This document shows positions 36,040 to 49,078 of a stretch of 64,000 nucleotides of DNA, in pieces. The translations under genes and the position numbers were made by a program. How positions within the stretch are numbered: the first letter of the stretch is position 1; every line of letters begins with the position of its first letter. The notes beneath the pieces are model-generated. The model had not been told where the DNA came from, did not search any database, and saw nothing but the letters and a program-made list of their open reading frames with translations. Origin of the DNA: Microbacterium sp. SORGH_AS_1204 (lineage in GTDB: Bacteria; Actinomycetota; Actinomycetes; Actinomycetales; Microbacteriaceae); NCBI RefSeq assembly GCF_030818935.1, contig NZ_JAUTBD010000001.1, positions 2,108,001-2,172,000 of the forward strand, read 5' to 3'.

Positions 36040-36897
36040 ATGAGTCGCTCCGACGATGCCCGCGCCGAGTTCGCGGGCTTCCTCCGCAGCCGTCGCGCGC
36101 GCCTCCGCCCCGCCGACGTCGGCCTGCCCGACGGTTCGCGCCGCCGGGTGGCGGGCCTCCGGCGCGAAGAGGTGGCACAGCTCGCCGGTGTGGGGCTCAC
36201 CTGGTACACCTGGCTCGAGCAGGGGCGCCCGATCGCGGCATCCGCACAGGTCGTCGCGGCGATCGCGCGCGCACTGCGCCTCAGCGACGACGAGCGCGAC
36301 CACCTGTTCGCCCTCGCCGACCTGCCCGTCCCCGATCGGGAACCGCGTCCATGTGTCAGCACGGCGCACCTCGACCTGCTCGAGAAGCTCCTCCCCTACC
36401 CGGCGGCGGTGCAGACCGCGCGGTTCGACATCCGCGCGTACAACCGCTCGTACCGCTACCTCTTCGACGACCTCGACGCGGTGCCCGTCGACGACCGCAA
36501 CTGCGCCGTGCTGCTGTTCACCGACACCGCCTGGCAGCGCTCGCACGTCGACCTCGACCACGCGCAGCGCCGCATCGCGGCTCGCCTGCGCGCAGCGTAC
36601 GGGCGGCACCACGAGGAGCCGTCGTGGCAGCGCTTCATCGCCGACCTCGAAGCCCGCTCACCCCGCTTCGCCGAGCTCTGGCGCCTCGGCGACGTGGGCG
36701 GCGAGCGCAACGCGGTAAAGCATCTCGTGCACGCCGGTGTGGGCGAACTCGACCTCGAGATGTCGAGCCTGTGGATCGACGACGGCCTCGGATCGCGCGT
36801 GGTGTGGTTCGCTCCGCGCGATGCCGTGACCGGCGCCCGTCTGGAGCAGCTCGCCGCCGAGCGTTCCGAGGAGGCGCTGATCAGCGCGGTCGCGTGA
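36040..36897 (+). CDS. XRE-family regulator with MmyB-like ligand-binding domain
   Basis: 285 aa. The N-terminal helix-turn-helix (about 30-75, VAGLRREEVAQLAGVGLTWYTWLEQG) is the typical XRE/MmyB type. The C-terminal domain (about 105-270) matches the MmyB-like ligand-binding fold: LLPYPAAVQTARFDIRAYN, and a segment ending AVKHLVHAGVGELDLEMSSLWI. Members commonly control a divergently encoded MFS transporter or dehydrogenase. A palindromic operator lies between it and the MFS gene. The ATG is preceded by GGGAGAGAAGG. It is convergent with hisS. Confidence 0.9.
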   Translation: MSRSDDARAEFAGFLRSRRARLRPADVGLPDGSRRRVAGLRREEVAQLAGVGLTWYTWLEQGRPIAASAQVVAAIARALRLSDDERDHLFALADLPVPDREPRPCVSTAHLDLLEKLLPYPAAVQTARFDIRAYNRSYRYLFDDLDAVPVDDRNCAVLLFTDTAWQRSHVDLDHAQRRIAARLRAAYGRHHEEPSWQRFIADLEARSPRFAELWRLGDVGGERNAVKHLVHAGVGELDLEMSSLWIDDGLGSRVVWFAPRDAVTGARLEQLAAERSEEALISAVA

Positions 36898-36912
36898 GGT
36901 CACGCGTGCGGG

Positions 36913-38187
36913 TCACGACAGCGGCTTGAACTGCAGCGACTCCGCAGTGGTGTCGGCACCCACCGTCGCGAATTCGCCGTATCCGTCGGCCGCCGAGCGT
37001 TCCAGCAGCGCCTTCATGTTCTTCGCGCGTTGCTCGACGCGAACGCGCGCGCCGTCGGCGACGAGGCCGCTCTTCAGCGCCAGCAGGTGCGCCAGGGGGA
37101 CGTCGCGGTCGTGGACGAGCACCACGGAGCGCTCGCCCTGGACCGCGGTGTCGGGCAGCAGGTCGACGATCCGCTCGAAACCGATCGAGAACCCGACCGC
37201 GGGCACCTGCTGACCGAGGAAACGCCCGATCATGCCGTCGTAGCGTCCGCCGCCGCCGAGCGAGTAGTCGACGCTCGGGTGGGCCAGCTCGAAGATCGTG
37301 CCGGTGTAGTACCCCATGCCGCGCACGAGGAACGGGTCGAACACGAGCGGCGCGTCGGCGCCGCGTGCGGCGGCGACGGTCTCGCCGAGGGCGACGAGGT
37401 GGGCGATGACGTCGTCCGGGATGCCGGTGGGCAGCGCCGCACGGATGCCGGCGTCGTCGAACGACGGCGTTCCCGCCGGACGGTCCAGGTAGGCGGCGAG
37501 AGCATCGACAGCCTCGGCGGCGGCCCCGCGCTCGCGCAGCTCGGCGACCACGCCCGAGGGGCCGACCTTGTCGAGCTTGTCGATCGTGATCAGCACTCCG
37601 GGTCGCTCCTCGGGAGTGAAGCCGAAGACGTCGAGCATCGCGTCGAGCACGCGGCGGTCGTTGACACGGATCGAACCGCCCTCGAGTCCCAGGGCGTCGA
37701 GCACGTCGAGGCTCGCGGTCATCAACTCGGCCTCGGCGCGTGCGGACGCATCGCCGATGATGTCGATGTCGCACTGCAGGAACTGCCGGTAGCGCCCCTT
37801 CTGGGGTCGTTCCGCGCGCCAGACCGGCGCTATCTGGATCGCACGGAACACCGTCGGCAGCTGCGCACGGTTGGTCGCGTAGAAGCGAGCGAGCGGCACG
37901 GTCAGGTCGTAGCGCAGGCCCAGGTCGGCGAGAGCGGCCGGGTCGTCCGCCGCGGCACGGATGCTCTCGGCATCCATCCCCCGCTTGAGGATGCTGAACG
38001 ACAGCTTCTCGTTGTCGCCGCCGATGCCGGCGTGGAGCCGGTCGTAGTCCTCCATGACCGGGGTCTCGATCTCGTCGAAGCCGTGCGCACGGTAGCGCTC
38101 GCGGATGACGGCGAGCACGCGCTCGCGACGGGCCTTGTCTGCGGGGAGGAAGTCGCGCATGCCGCGCGGCGGGTTCACGGATGCCAC
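36913..38187 (-). CDS. hisS: Histidyl-tRNA synthetase
   Basis: 424 aa class II aminoacyl-tRNA synthetase. Motif 1 starts in RYRAHGFDEIETPVMEDY. Motif 2 covers APVWRAERPQKGRYRQFLQCDIDIIG, and LVRGMGYYTGTIFE is a histidine-binding loop. Motif 3 is VGFSIGFERIVDLL, and the C-terminal anticodon-binding domain holds QRAKNMKALLERS. The GTG start at 38187 follows AACAAT and six bases, so the mRNA may be leaderless. It is convergent with the XRE regulator gene and downstream of mazG on the same strand. Confidence 0.95.
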   Translation of the reverse strand: MASVNPPRGMRDFLPADKARRERVLAVIRERYRAHGFDEIETPVMEDYDRLHAGIGGDNEKLSFSILKRGMDAESIRAAADDPAALADLGLRYDLTVPLARFYATNRAQLPTVFRAIQIAPVWRAERPQKGRYRQFLQCDIDIIGDASARAEAELMTASLDVLDALGLEGGSIRVNDRRVLDAMLDVFGFTPEERPGVLITIDKLDKVGPSGVVAELRERGAAAEAVDALAAYLDRPAGTPSFDDAGIRAALPTGIPDDVIAHLVALGETVAAARGADAPLVFDPFLVRGMGYYTGTIFELAHPSVDYSLGGGGRYDGMIGRFLGQQVPAVGFSIGFERIVDLLPDTAVQGERSVVLVHDRDVPLAHLLALKSGLVADGARVRVEQRAKNMKALLERSAADGYGEFATVGADTTAESLQFKPLS

Positions 38188-38308
38188 GACACCATTGTTC
38201 CAGGGTCGGGCGGGTGGTCCCGTGCGGGGCGCTGTCGTCGAGATGACACGCGATCGCCGAGATGACGTCCTGCGCGCCGCGCTCCGGGATGATCTCGGCG
38301 ATCGCGCG

Positions 38309-38965
38309 TCACTTCGGCGCGGGGCCGGCGCGGCTCGCCTCCGCCGCGCGGACCTCGGCGCGCAGGGCGCGCAGGCGCTCGCGCAGGGCACGCTCGGCGT
38401 CCCATCCTCGCGTTCGTCCGAGCTGCACCAGGGCGAGCAGCGCATCGCCGAACTCGGCCTCGGACGTCGGGTCGGAAAGCCGGTGCGCGGGAGCGGCGAC
38501 GTCGACCTGGTCCGCCTTGGCCAGGAGCTTCTGCGCCAACGCGAGCGACGGCATGTGGTCGCTGACCCCGTCGAGCACACTCGTGCGGGAACGTTTCTCG
38601 GCGGCCTTGGCGGCGTTCCAGTGCACGAGCACTTCCTCGGGGGTGGATGCCACGGCGTCCGCGAACACGTGCGGATGACGCCGCACCATCTTCTCGGTCA
38701 ACCCGCGGGCGACGTCGTCGATGTCGAACGGGTCGACGGGGTCGCCCGCCGCGATCTCCGCGTGGAACAGCACCTGCCAGAGCAGGTCACCGAGCTCCTC
38801 CCGCAGATCGTCCCGGGTGCCGGCCTCCACCGCATCGACGACTTCGGCGCTCTCCTCGAGCAGATAGGGCACGAGGTCTCGATGGCCGATCCGCTGCGTC
38901 CACGCGCAGCGCTCACGCACCGCGTGCATCGTCGCGGCGGCGTCTCGGAGGGCGTCTTCGCTCAC
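38309..38965 (-). CDS. mazG: MazG family nucleoside triphosphate pyrophosphohydrolase
   Basis: 218 aa. A MazG catalytic helix bundle has the EExxE metal-binding pattern, seen as YLLEESAEVVDAVE and LREELGDLLWQVLFHAEIA (about 34-75). VRRHPHVFAD and a second, degenerate repeat follow. It hydrolyses NTPs, including damaged nucleotides, to NMP and pyrophosphate. It is shorter than the ~260-aa two-domain E. coli enzyme. A GTG start has GGAAGGAG in front. It is upstream of hisS on the same strand, 121 bases apart. Confidence 0.93.
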   Translation of the reverse strand: MSEDALRDAAATMHAVRERCAWTQRIGHRDLVPYLLEESAEVVDAVEAGTRDDLREELGDLLWQVLFHAEIAAGDPVDPFDIDDVARGLTEKMVRRHPHVFADAVASTPEEVLVHWNAAKAAEKRSRTSVLDGVSDHMPSLALAQKLLAKADQVDVAAPAHRLSDPTSEAEFGDALLALVQLGRTRGWDAERALRERLRALRAEVRAAEASRAGPAPK

Positions 38966-39385
38966 GGCGTCTCCTTCCGCGGGCTGCGGTGTCCGGCATC
39001 CACCGGGCGCGGGGCCCCGCTGACCCGAGTATGCCCCGCCCTCCCCGACCAGGGCGCCGTTTGGGCCGAACCATGCTCGATTCAGGATGCCGGGAATCCG
39101 CGCCGCGGCGGCCGGCTCGGCGTCGGCGTCGTCCGCGATACCCGGGGTCTCGTGCGCGGAGGGCGAATTCCCGAGGTCCCCTGCGCGCCGCTCGCGCTAT
39201 CGGAAACATTCGCGCCGTCGCCACGTTAAAGCGCAAATAGCGTCGAACCGCCGGCGCCCCCGCGCAGATTGTCCGGCGACGGGCAGAGGCGGCGAGCACC
39301 GCACCACTTCTCCACCGGCGTCGGCCGCGTACCACCGCGTGCCCGTGTCACGTGCGCGCAACGCGACGCCGATAATCTTGGCCGT
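38966..39385. other. Divergent promoter region between mazG and ppc
   Basis: About 420 bases without a convincing gene. On the plus strand TAATCT (39373-39378) is the likely ppc -10 box. The 39222-39245 stretch is locally AT-richer than its surroundings and could hold a further promoter. Nothing else is recognised. Confidence 0.35.
39373..39378 (+). promoter_or_regulatory. -10 box of leaderless ppc promoter
   Basis: TAATCT, seven bases before the in-frame GTG at 39386, with no Shine-Dalgarno sequence. Confidence 0.55.
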
Positions 39386-42058
39386 GTGCGTGAACTGACC
39401 CCGACCGAGGCCATCGACCTCGTGGGCCGCTTCGAAGCAGGCCAAGAGCTCCCCGAACAGATGCGTGCCGACGTGCGCCTGCTCGGTTCGCTGCTCGGAC
39501 GCGTGCTGCGAGAGAGCGGCTCCCCCGGACTGTACGAAGACGTGGAGCGGCTGCGCTCCGCGACGATCCAGGCCTACACAGACGAGACACCCGAGGCGTT
39601 CGAGCGCGCCGCGGCCATCGCCGATGGCCTGTCGATCGAACGCGCCGACGAGGTGGCGCGCGCCTTCACGGCGTACTTCCACCTGGTCAACCTCGTCGAG
39701 GAGCATCAGCGCGTCCGCGTGCTGCGCGAGCGTGGCGATCGCCCCTCCCGCAGCGGGATCCCCGACACCATCGCCAGCGCGTTCGAGCGCCTGTCCAGCG
39801 AGGTCGGCGAAGAGACGGCGCTCGCTCGCCTGCAGGCTCTGCGCTTCCATCCCGTGTTCACCGCTCACCCGACCGAGGCCCGCCGCCGCGCCATCTCCAC
39901 GAGCATCCGTCGCCTGTCGGAGCTGCTCGGCGAGCGGGACGCCGCGGGCGAGAACGCCGCCGAGAGCCGGCGCACCGAGCGCCGCATGCTCGAAGAGATC
40001 GACACGCTCTGGCGCACCGCTCCCCTGCGCCGTGAGAAGCCGTCGCCCGTCGACGAGGTGCGCTCGGTCATGGCCGTCTTCGACGAGACGCTGTACACGG
40101 CGGTCCCGCAGGTGTACCGCCGCATCGACGACGTCCTCCAGGGCGAGCACGCGGGTTCGCGCGCTCCGATCGTGAAGCCGTTCGTGCGCGTCGGCTCGTG
40201 GGTGGGCGGCGACCGCGACGGCAACCCGTTCGTCACGGCCTCGGTCACCCGCAAGGCCGCAGCCATCGCCAGCGAGCACGTGCTCCTGGGCCTGGAGCGC
40301 ACGACGCAACGCGTCGGGCGGGGTCTGACCCTGGATGCCGAGACCACCCCGCCCAGCGACGCCCTCGTCGCGCTGTGGAACCGCCTGCGCGCCGCCGACG
40401 AAGACGCCGCCGCCGAGATCGCCGAGCGCTCCCCCGAGGAGCCGCACCGCCGCATCCTGCTGCTGCTGGCGCGCAAGATCGCCGCGACCCGCACGCGCGA
40501 CGCCGACTTGGCGTACCGCGATCCCGAGCATCTGCTCGCCGACCTGCGCACGGTGCAGGACTCGCTGGTCGCCGCCGGCGCCGCGCGGCAGGCCTACGGC
40601 GCCCTGCAGCGACTGGTGTGGCAGGTCGAGACCTACGGCTTCCACCTCACCGAGCTCGAGGTGCGTCAGCATTCGGCCGTGCACCGCAAGGTGCTCGACG
40701 AGCTGCGCGCCGGCGGCCCCCGCAGCGAGCAGACCGACGAGGTGCTGGAGGTCTTCCGCTCCATCGCGTACGTGCAGGAACGTTTCGGCCCCCGCGCCGC
40801 CGGCCGCTACATCGTGTCGTTCACGCAGTCGGCCGAAGATCTGGCCAACGTGCACGAGCTGGCCTCGTACGCGATGGGTCCCGGCGAAGCGCTCCCCGTC
40901 CTCGACGTCATCCCGCTGTTCGAGACCTTCGCCGACCTTCAGGCGGCTCCCGGCATCCTCGCCGAGATCGTCACGCACCCCTCCTTCGTGAGCCGACTGG
41001 ATGCCACCGGCCGCCGCCTCGAGGTCATGCTCGGCTACTCCGACTCGTCGAAAGACGTCGGACCGGTCGCCGCGAACCTGGCGCTCTACGAAGCGCAGGC
41101 GAAGATCTCGACGTGGGCCGAGACGGAGGGCATCGAGCTCACGCTGTTCCACGGCCGCGGCGGCGCCCTGGGACGAGGCGGCGGACCCGCCAACTCGGCG
41201 ATCCTCGCTCAGCCCCCGCATTCGGTCGACGGCCGCTTCAAGCTCACCGAGCAGGGCGAGGTCATCTTCGCCCGCTACGGCGACGCCGACATCGCGATGC
41301 GGCACATCGACCAGGTGGCAGCGGCCGTGCTCACCGCATCCTCCCCCTCGATCGAGCGTCGCAACCGCGGGGCCGCCGAGGCCTTCGCCGACGTCGCCGA
41401 AACGATGGACGTCGCTTCCCGCGAGCGCTTCTTCGCCCTGGTCAAGGCGCCCGGCTTCGCTCCGTGGTTCGCCACGGTCACGCCCATGGAGGAGCTCGGA
41501 CACCTCGCGCTGGGTTCGCGCCCCGCACGCCGCGGTCTGTCGGTCGAGTCGCTCGAAGATCTTCGTGCGATCCCGTGGGTGTTCTCGTGGACCCAGGCGC
41601 GGATCAACCTCGCCGGTTGGTTCGGTCTCGGCACCGCACTGGACGCCGTCGGCGATGAGCACCGCCTCCGCGAGGCGTACGAACAGTGGCCGCTGTTCCG
41701 CACCATGATCGACAACGTGGCGATGAGCCTGGCCAAGGCCGACGAGCGGATCGCGCGTCGTTATCTCGCGCTCGGCGACCGTCGTGACCTCGCGCAGCTC
41801 GTGATGGATGAGATGCTCCTCACCCGCTCATGGGTGGAGCGGATCACGGGCGGCGATCTGCTCGAGAACAAGCCCGTGCTTCAGCGCGCCGTGAAGATGC
41901 GCAGCCCCTACGTCGACGCGCTCTCGCTGCTGCAGTTGAGGGCCCTGCGCGCCCTCCGCGACGCCGCGACCGAGTCCGAGACACCGGATGCCGAACACCA
42001 GCGGCTCTTGCTGCTGTCTGTCAGCGGAGTCGCAGCGGGTCTGCAGAACACCGGCTGA
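39386..42058 (+). CDS. ppc: Phosphoenolpyruvate carboxylase
   Basis: 890 aa. It carboxylates PEP with bicarbonate to oxaloacetate, replenishing the TCA cycle. Signature regions are visible: FTAHPTEARRR with the catalytic His near residue 158, GSWVGGDRDGNPFV, GYSDSSKDVGP, and FHGRGGALGRGGGP. The C-terminus ends QNTG, the conserved PEPC terminal motif. The GTG at 39386 is chosen because it is in frame and correctly spaced from a -10 box; a longer in-frame start at 39269 lies upstream of this promoter. An imperfect hairpin follows about 16 bases after the stop. Confidence 0.96.
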   Translation: MRELTPTEAIDLVGRFEAGQELPEQMRADVRLLGSLLGRVLRESGSPGLYEDVERLRSATIQAYTDETPEAFERAAAIADGLSIERADEVARAFTAYFHLVNLVEEHQRVRVLRERGDRPSRSGIPDTIASAFERLSSEVGEETALARLQALRFHPVFTAHPTEARRRAISTSIRRLSELLGERDAAGENAAESRRTERRMLEEIDTLWRTAPLRREKPSPVDEVRSVMAVFDETLYTAVPQVYRRIDDVLQGEHAGSRAPIVKPFVRVGSWVGGDRDGNPFVTASVTRKAAAIASEHVLLGLERTTQRVGRGLTLDAETTPPSDALVALWNRLRAADEDAAAEIAERSPEEPHRRILLLLARKIAATRTRDADLAYRDPEHLLADLRTVQDSLVAAGAARQAYGALQRLVWQVETYGFHLTELEVRQHSAVHRKVLDELRAGGPRSEQTDEVLEVFRSIAYVQERFGPRAAGRYIVSFTQSAEDLANVHELASYAMGPGEALPVLDVIPLFETFADLQAAPGILAEIVTHPSFVSRLDATGRRLEVMLGYSDSSKDVGPVAANLALYEAQAKISTWAETEGIELTLFHGRGGALGRGGGPANSAILAQPPHSVDGRFKLTEQGEVIFARYGDADIAMRHIDQVAAAVLTASSPSIERRNRGAAEAFADVAETMDVASRERFFALVKAPGFAPWFATVTPMEELGHLALGSRPARRGLSVESLEDLRAIPWVFSWTQARINLAGWFGLGTALDAVGDEHRLREAYEQWPLFRTMIDNVAMSLAKADERIARRYLALGDRRDLAQLVMDEMLLTRSWVERITGGDLLENKPVLQRAVKMRSPYVDALSLLQLRALRALRDAATESETPDAEHQRLLLLSVSGVAAGLQNTG

Positions 42059-42074
42059 GCGACAGCTTCGATCG

Positions 42075-42109
42075 CGACGCGTCGGCACCCTTCGGTGGCC
42101 GGCGCGTCG
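42075..42109 (+). terminator. Candidate terminator after ppc
   Basis: 7-bp outer stem CGACGCG / CGCGTCG with an inner CGG/CCG pairing; the arms are imperfect, so this is a weaker call. Confidence 0.45.
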
Positions 42110-42137
42110 TGCGTTGGCAGAGGGTTTGCGCTGGCCG

Positions 42138-42737
42138 TCAATCGAGTCGGCGATCCGCCGAATGACGCGACAGGCTGCGTCCGTAACGTGCGGTGAGTTG
42201 CACCATGAGATCAGGGGTCTCCCGGTCGAGCCCGAACACATAGCCGGGGAAGTCCAGTTCCCTCTGCGCCGCCCAGATCTCTTCGTGACGGTCGGGCGGG
42301 AGGATCTGCAGCGGGTCTCCCACGGCGACCCAGGAGATCGGAACGACGGTTCCCGCGGGAAGGACCGTTCGAAGGTGCACGACAGCGTTGATCCGCACTT
42401 CGCAGCGGTCCCCCACGTCGGCCCCGTTGAACACCCGTGTGCCGGTGGCGAGGAAGACCTCCTCACCGATGTCGGCGCCGGCGACACTCGCCATCGGACC
42501 GATCAGCGTGTGAGGGCCGACGTGCACCGCGTGGGTCGAGCTCGCCCGCACGAGTGCGTTCTCCATCACGATCGTGTTCTCACCGAGAACGATCCGACTC
42601 CCCTCCGCCGTCAGAACCGCCCCATGAAGCACCTGACAGCCCGCCCCCACCGTCACATCCCCACTGATGACGGCCGTCGGCGCGATGACCGCATCGGGGT
42701 GAATGCGGGGCTCTTCCCCGAGATGGCTGAATCGCAT
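42138..42737 (-). CDS. Left-handed beta-helix protein, gamma-carbonic-anhydrase-like
   Basis: 199 aa. Hexapeptide-repeat turns are visible (IAPTAVISGDVTVGAGC, SRIVLGENTIVMENALV, THAVHVGPHTLIGPMASVAGADIGEEVFLATGTRVFNGADVG). The overall plan matches the gamma-CA/YrdA family, including a C-terminal helix. However, the zinc-binding histidines expected in the GH-x-x-x-LHG and DGSVLH positions are replaced (GPMASVAG and ENALVRAS). It may bind no catalytic zinc and instead act as an acyltransferase-like or structural protein. The ATG follows GGGAAGGA. Confidence 0.8.
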   Translation of the reverse strand: MRFSHLGEEPRIHPDAVIAPTAVISGDVTVGAGCQVLHGAVLTAEGSRIVLGENTIVMENALVRASSTHAVHVGPHTLIGPMASVAGADIGEEVFLATGTRVFNGADVGDRCEVRINAVVHLRTVLPAGTVVPISWVAVGDPLQILPPDRHEEIWAAQRELDFPGYVFGLDRETPDLMVQLTARYGRSLSRHSADRRLD

Positions 42738-42912
42738 CGCCGCATCCTTCCCGTCGGTGCCGTCAGCGTAGTGCCGTCACACGCTCATGCGCGACCCGCG
42801 GTGTGAGCGGGGTATGACAAAGCGCCGGCGCGTGTCCCCTGGAGTGGTGGTGGGGGGGGTGCGTGCCGGTGCTGTGGTCGTGTGCGCGCCCGGGAAAAGG
42901 GGTGCGTAAATG

Positions 42913-42946
42913 CGAAATGGCCACCCAGCGTTGGGTGGCCATTTCG
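42913..42946 (-). terminator. rRNA operon terminator
   Basis: 15-bp perfect stem CGAAATGGCCACCCA / TGGGTGGCCATTTCG with a 4-nt loop, 11 bases past the 5S 3' end. Confidence 0.85.
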
Positions 42947-42956
42947 TTAAAGGAAG

Positions 42957-43074
42957 TCCGGCGGTGTCCTACTCTCCCACAGGGTCCCCCCTGCAGTACC
43001 ATCGGCGCTGAGAGGCTTAGCTTCCGGGTTCGGAATGTGACCGGGCGTTTCCCTCTCGCTATGGCCGCCGAAAC
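42957..43074 (-). rRNA. rrf: 5S ribosomal RNA
   Basis: About 118 nt. The minus strand begins GTTTCGGCGGCCATAGCGAG and ends with GGACACCGCCGGAC, pairing the termini as in all 5S rRNA. The internal GAACCCGGAAGCTAAG motif is the conserved loop. Ends are set by stem pairing, accurate to a few bases. Confidence 0.92.
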
Positions 43075-43137
43075 ACTATTGATGTGTTCGTAAACCAACA
43101 ACGATTGTTTCATTGTTGTTGTTCTCGACCGTACATC

Positions 43138-43164
43138 GAGAACCACTCAGTGGACGCAAGCACC
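43138..43164 (-). other. 3' arm of the pre-23S rRNA processing stem
   Basis: In the 23S-5S spacer, this 27-base element is complementary (about 23 of 27 positions, the rest mostly wobble-compatible) to the spacer element at 46372-46398. The two flank 23S rRNA and should pair to form the RNase III processing stalk. Confidence 0.7.
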
Positions 43165-43180
43165 AAAAACAGGTGTGTTA

Positions 43181-48236
<5,056 letters not shown>

Positions 48237-48801
48237 AGAAAAAATGCAAACAACACCGGGAAAACGATGCCGCCGCGAGTTTGAAACTGACCAAAGAGAT
48301 AAATCATTGCTGACTATCCATCGCCAACCCCCAAAAGGGCTGGTCTTTGATCCAAAGGAATTTCTCGCAGTCCGAAGACCAACGAGGAATAAATTGGCAT
48401 TTGACAAGTGCACGCTGTTGAGTTCTCAAGGAACGGACGCACCCACAGAAACAGTCATCTCGACCAACCCATGAGGCAGTTCACTTCAATACGAGACCAC
48501 TCGAACCTTCTGGCTCTCACCGTGGGACCTATAAAAAGATCAACGTCGTGAAAACCGGTCGAATGACCAGAACCGAAACTCTACACCATCCAGCGCAGGT
48601 CTCGGGGCGGCTCACCACTTGAGAGGACGCGGGGCCTTCCGGCCGCTCCGCTCTCCCCTGTGGGGCGAACAAGTAATAACTTACGCGGATCCCGCCCACT
48701 CGTCCAATCCGCGGCGCCGGCCGGGCGTGTCGCACCCCGAAACCGCGAAAAATCGGGGCTGACGCAGGTTCGGCCCGCACGGGGCCTGCGGCGCCGCAGG
48801 G
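48237..48801 (-). other. rRNA operon leader and promoter region
   Basis: About 565 bases upstream of 16S and downstream of a small membrane-protein gene. It holds a boxA-like element CCTTGAGAACTCAACAG (minus strand, 48411-48432) that is also present in the internal spacer. A possible -10 box, TATAGGT, lies at 48528-48534, about 290 bases before 16S. The AT content is higher than in neighbouring regions. Confidence 0.6.
48528..48534 (-). promoter_or_regulatory. Candidate rRNA promoter -10 region
   Basis: Minus-strand TATAGGT in an AT-rich stretch upstream of 16S. The spacing to a -35 box is unclear, so this is tentative. Confidence 0.35.
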
Positions 48802-48975
48802 TCACACGAGCGACGGGATCGATGTCAGCGCCGCCGCGGCATCCGTGTGTCCCCCGGTGAATTCGATGCCGCCGAAGAACATCGCGCCGATGACCAGCGC
48901 GAACACGAACACGATCGAGAGGAAGAGCACGGCGACGCCGGCGAGGGTGATCAGAAGCGGAAGTCGGTTTGCCAT
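48802..48975 (-). CDS. Small single-pass membrane protein, hypothetical
   Basis: 57 aa. A short basic start (MANRLP) precedes one long hydrophobic stretch (about 6-34, LLITLAGVAVLFLSIVFVFALVIGAMFFGG), and the rest is polar, ending with SIPSLV. The ATG follows GGGAGGA nine bases upstream, a good ribosome-binding site. No family is recognised. It lies downstream of rpsA on the same strand, past the rpsA terminator. Confidence 0.6.
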   Translation of the reverse strand: MANRLPLLITLAGVAVLFLSIVFVFALVIGAMFFGGIEFTGGHTDAAAALTSIPSLV

Positions 48976-49031
48976 GCGTCGATCCTCCCCCACGACGTCG
49001 GCCACGGGCCAGGGCTTGCGCGAGAACGACC

Positions 49032-49065
49032 GAAGGCCGGCACCCCCGAGGAGGTACCGGCCTTC
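49032..49065 (-). terminator. Terminator after rpsA
   Basis: 9-bp stem GAAGGCCGG / CCGGCCTTC around a 16-nt loop, 14 bases past the rpsA stop. Confidence 0.7.
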
Positions 49066-49078
49066 AGTGCAGGACGCG

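Noticed and set aside
39197..41662. 821-codon open frame antisense to ppc
   Set aside because: It lies opposite the strongly conserved ppc reading frame and has low-complexity Arg/Gly/Val/Asp content. Such shadow frames are expected in GC-rich genes.
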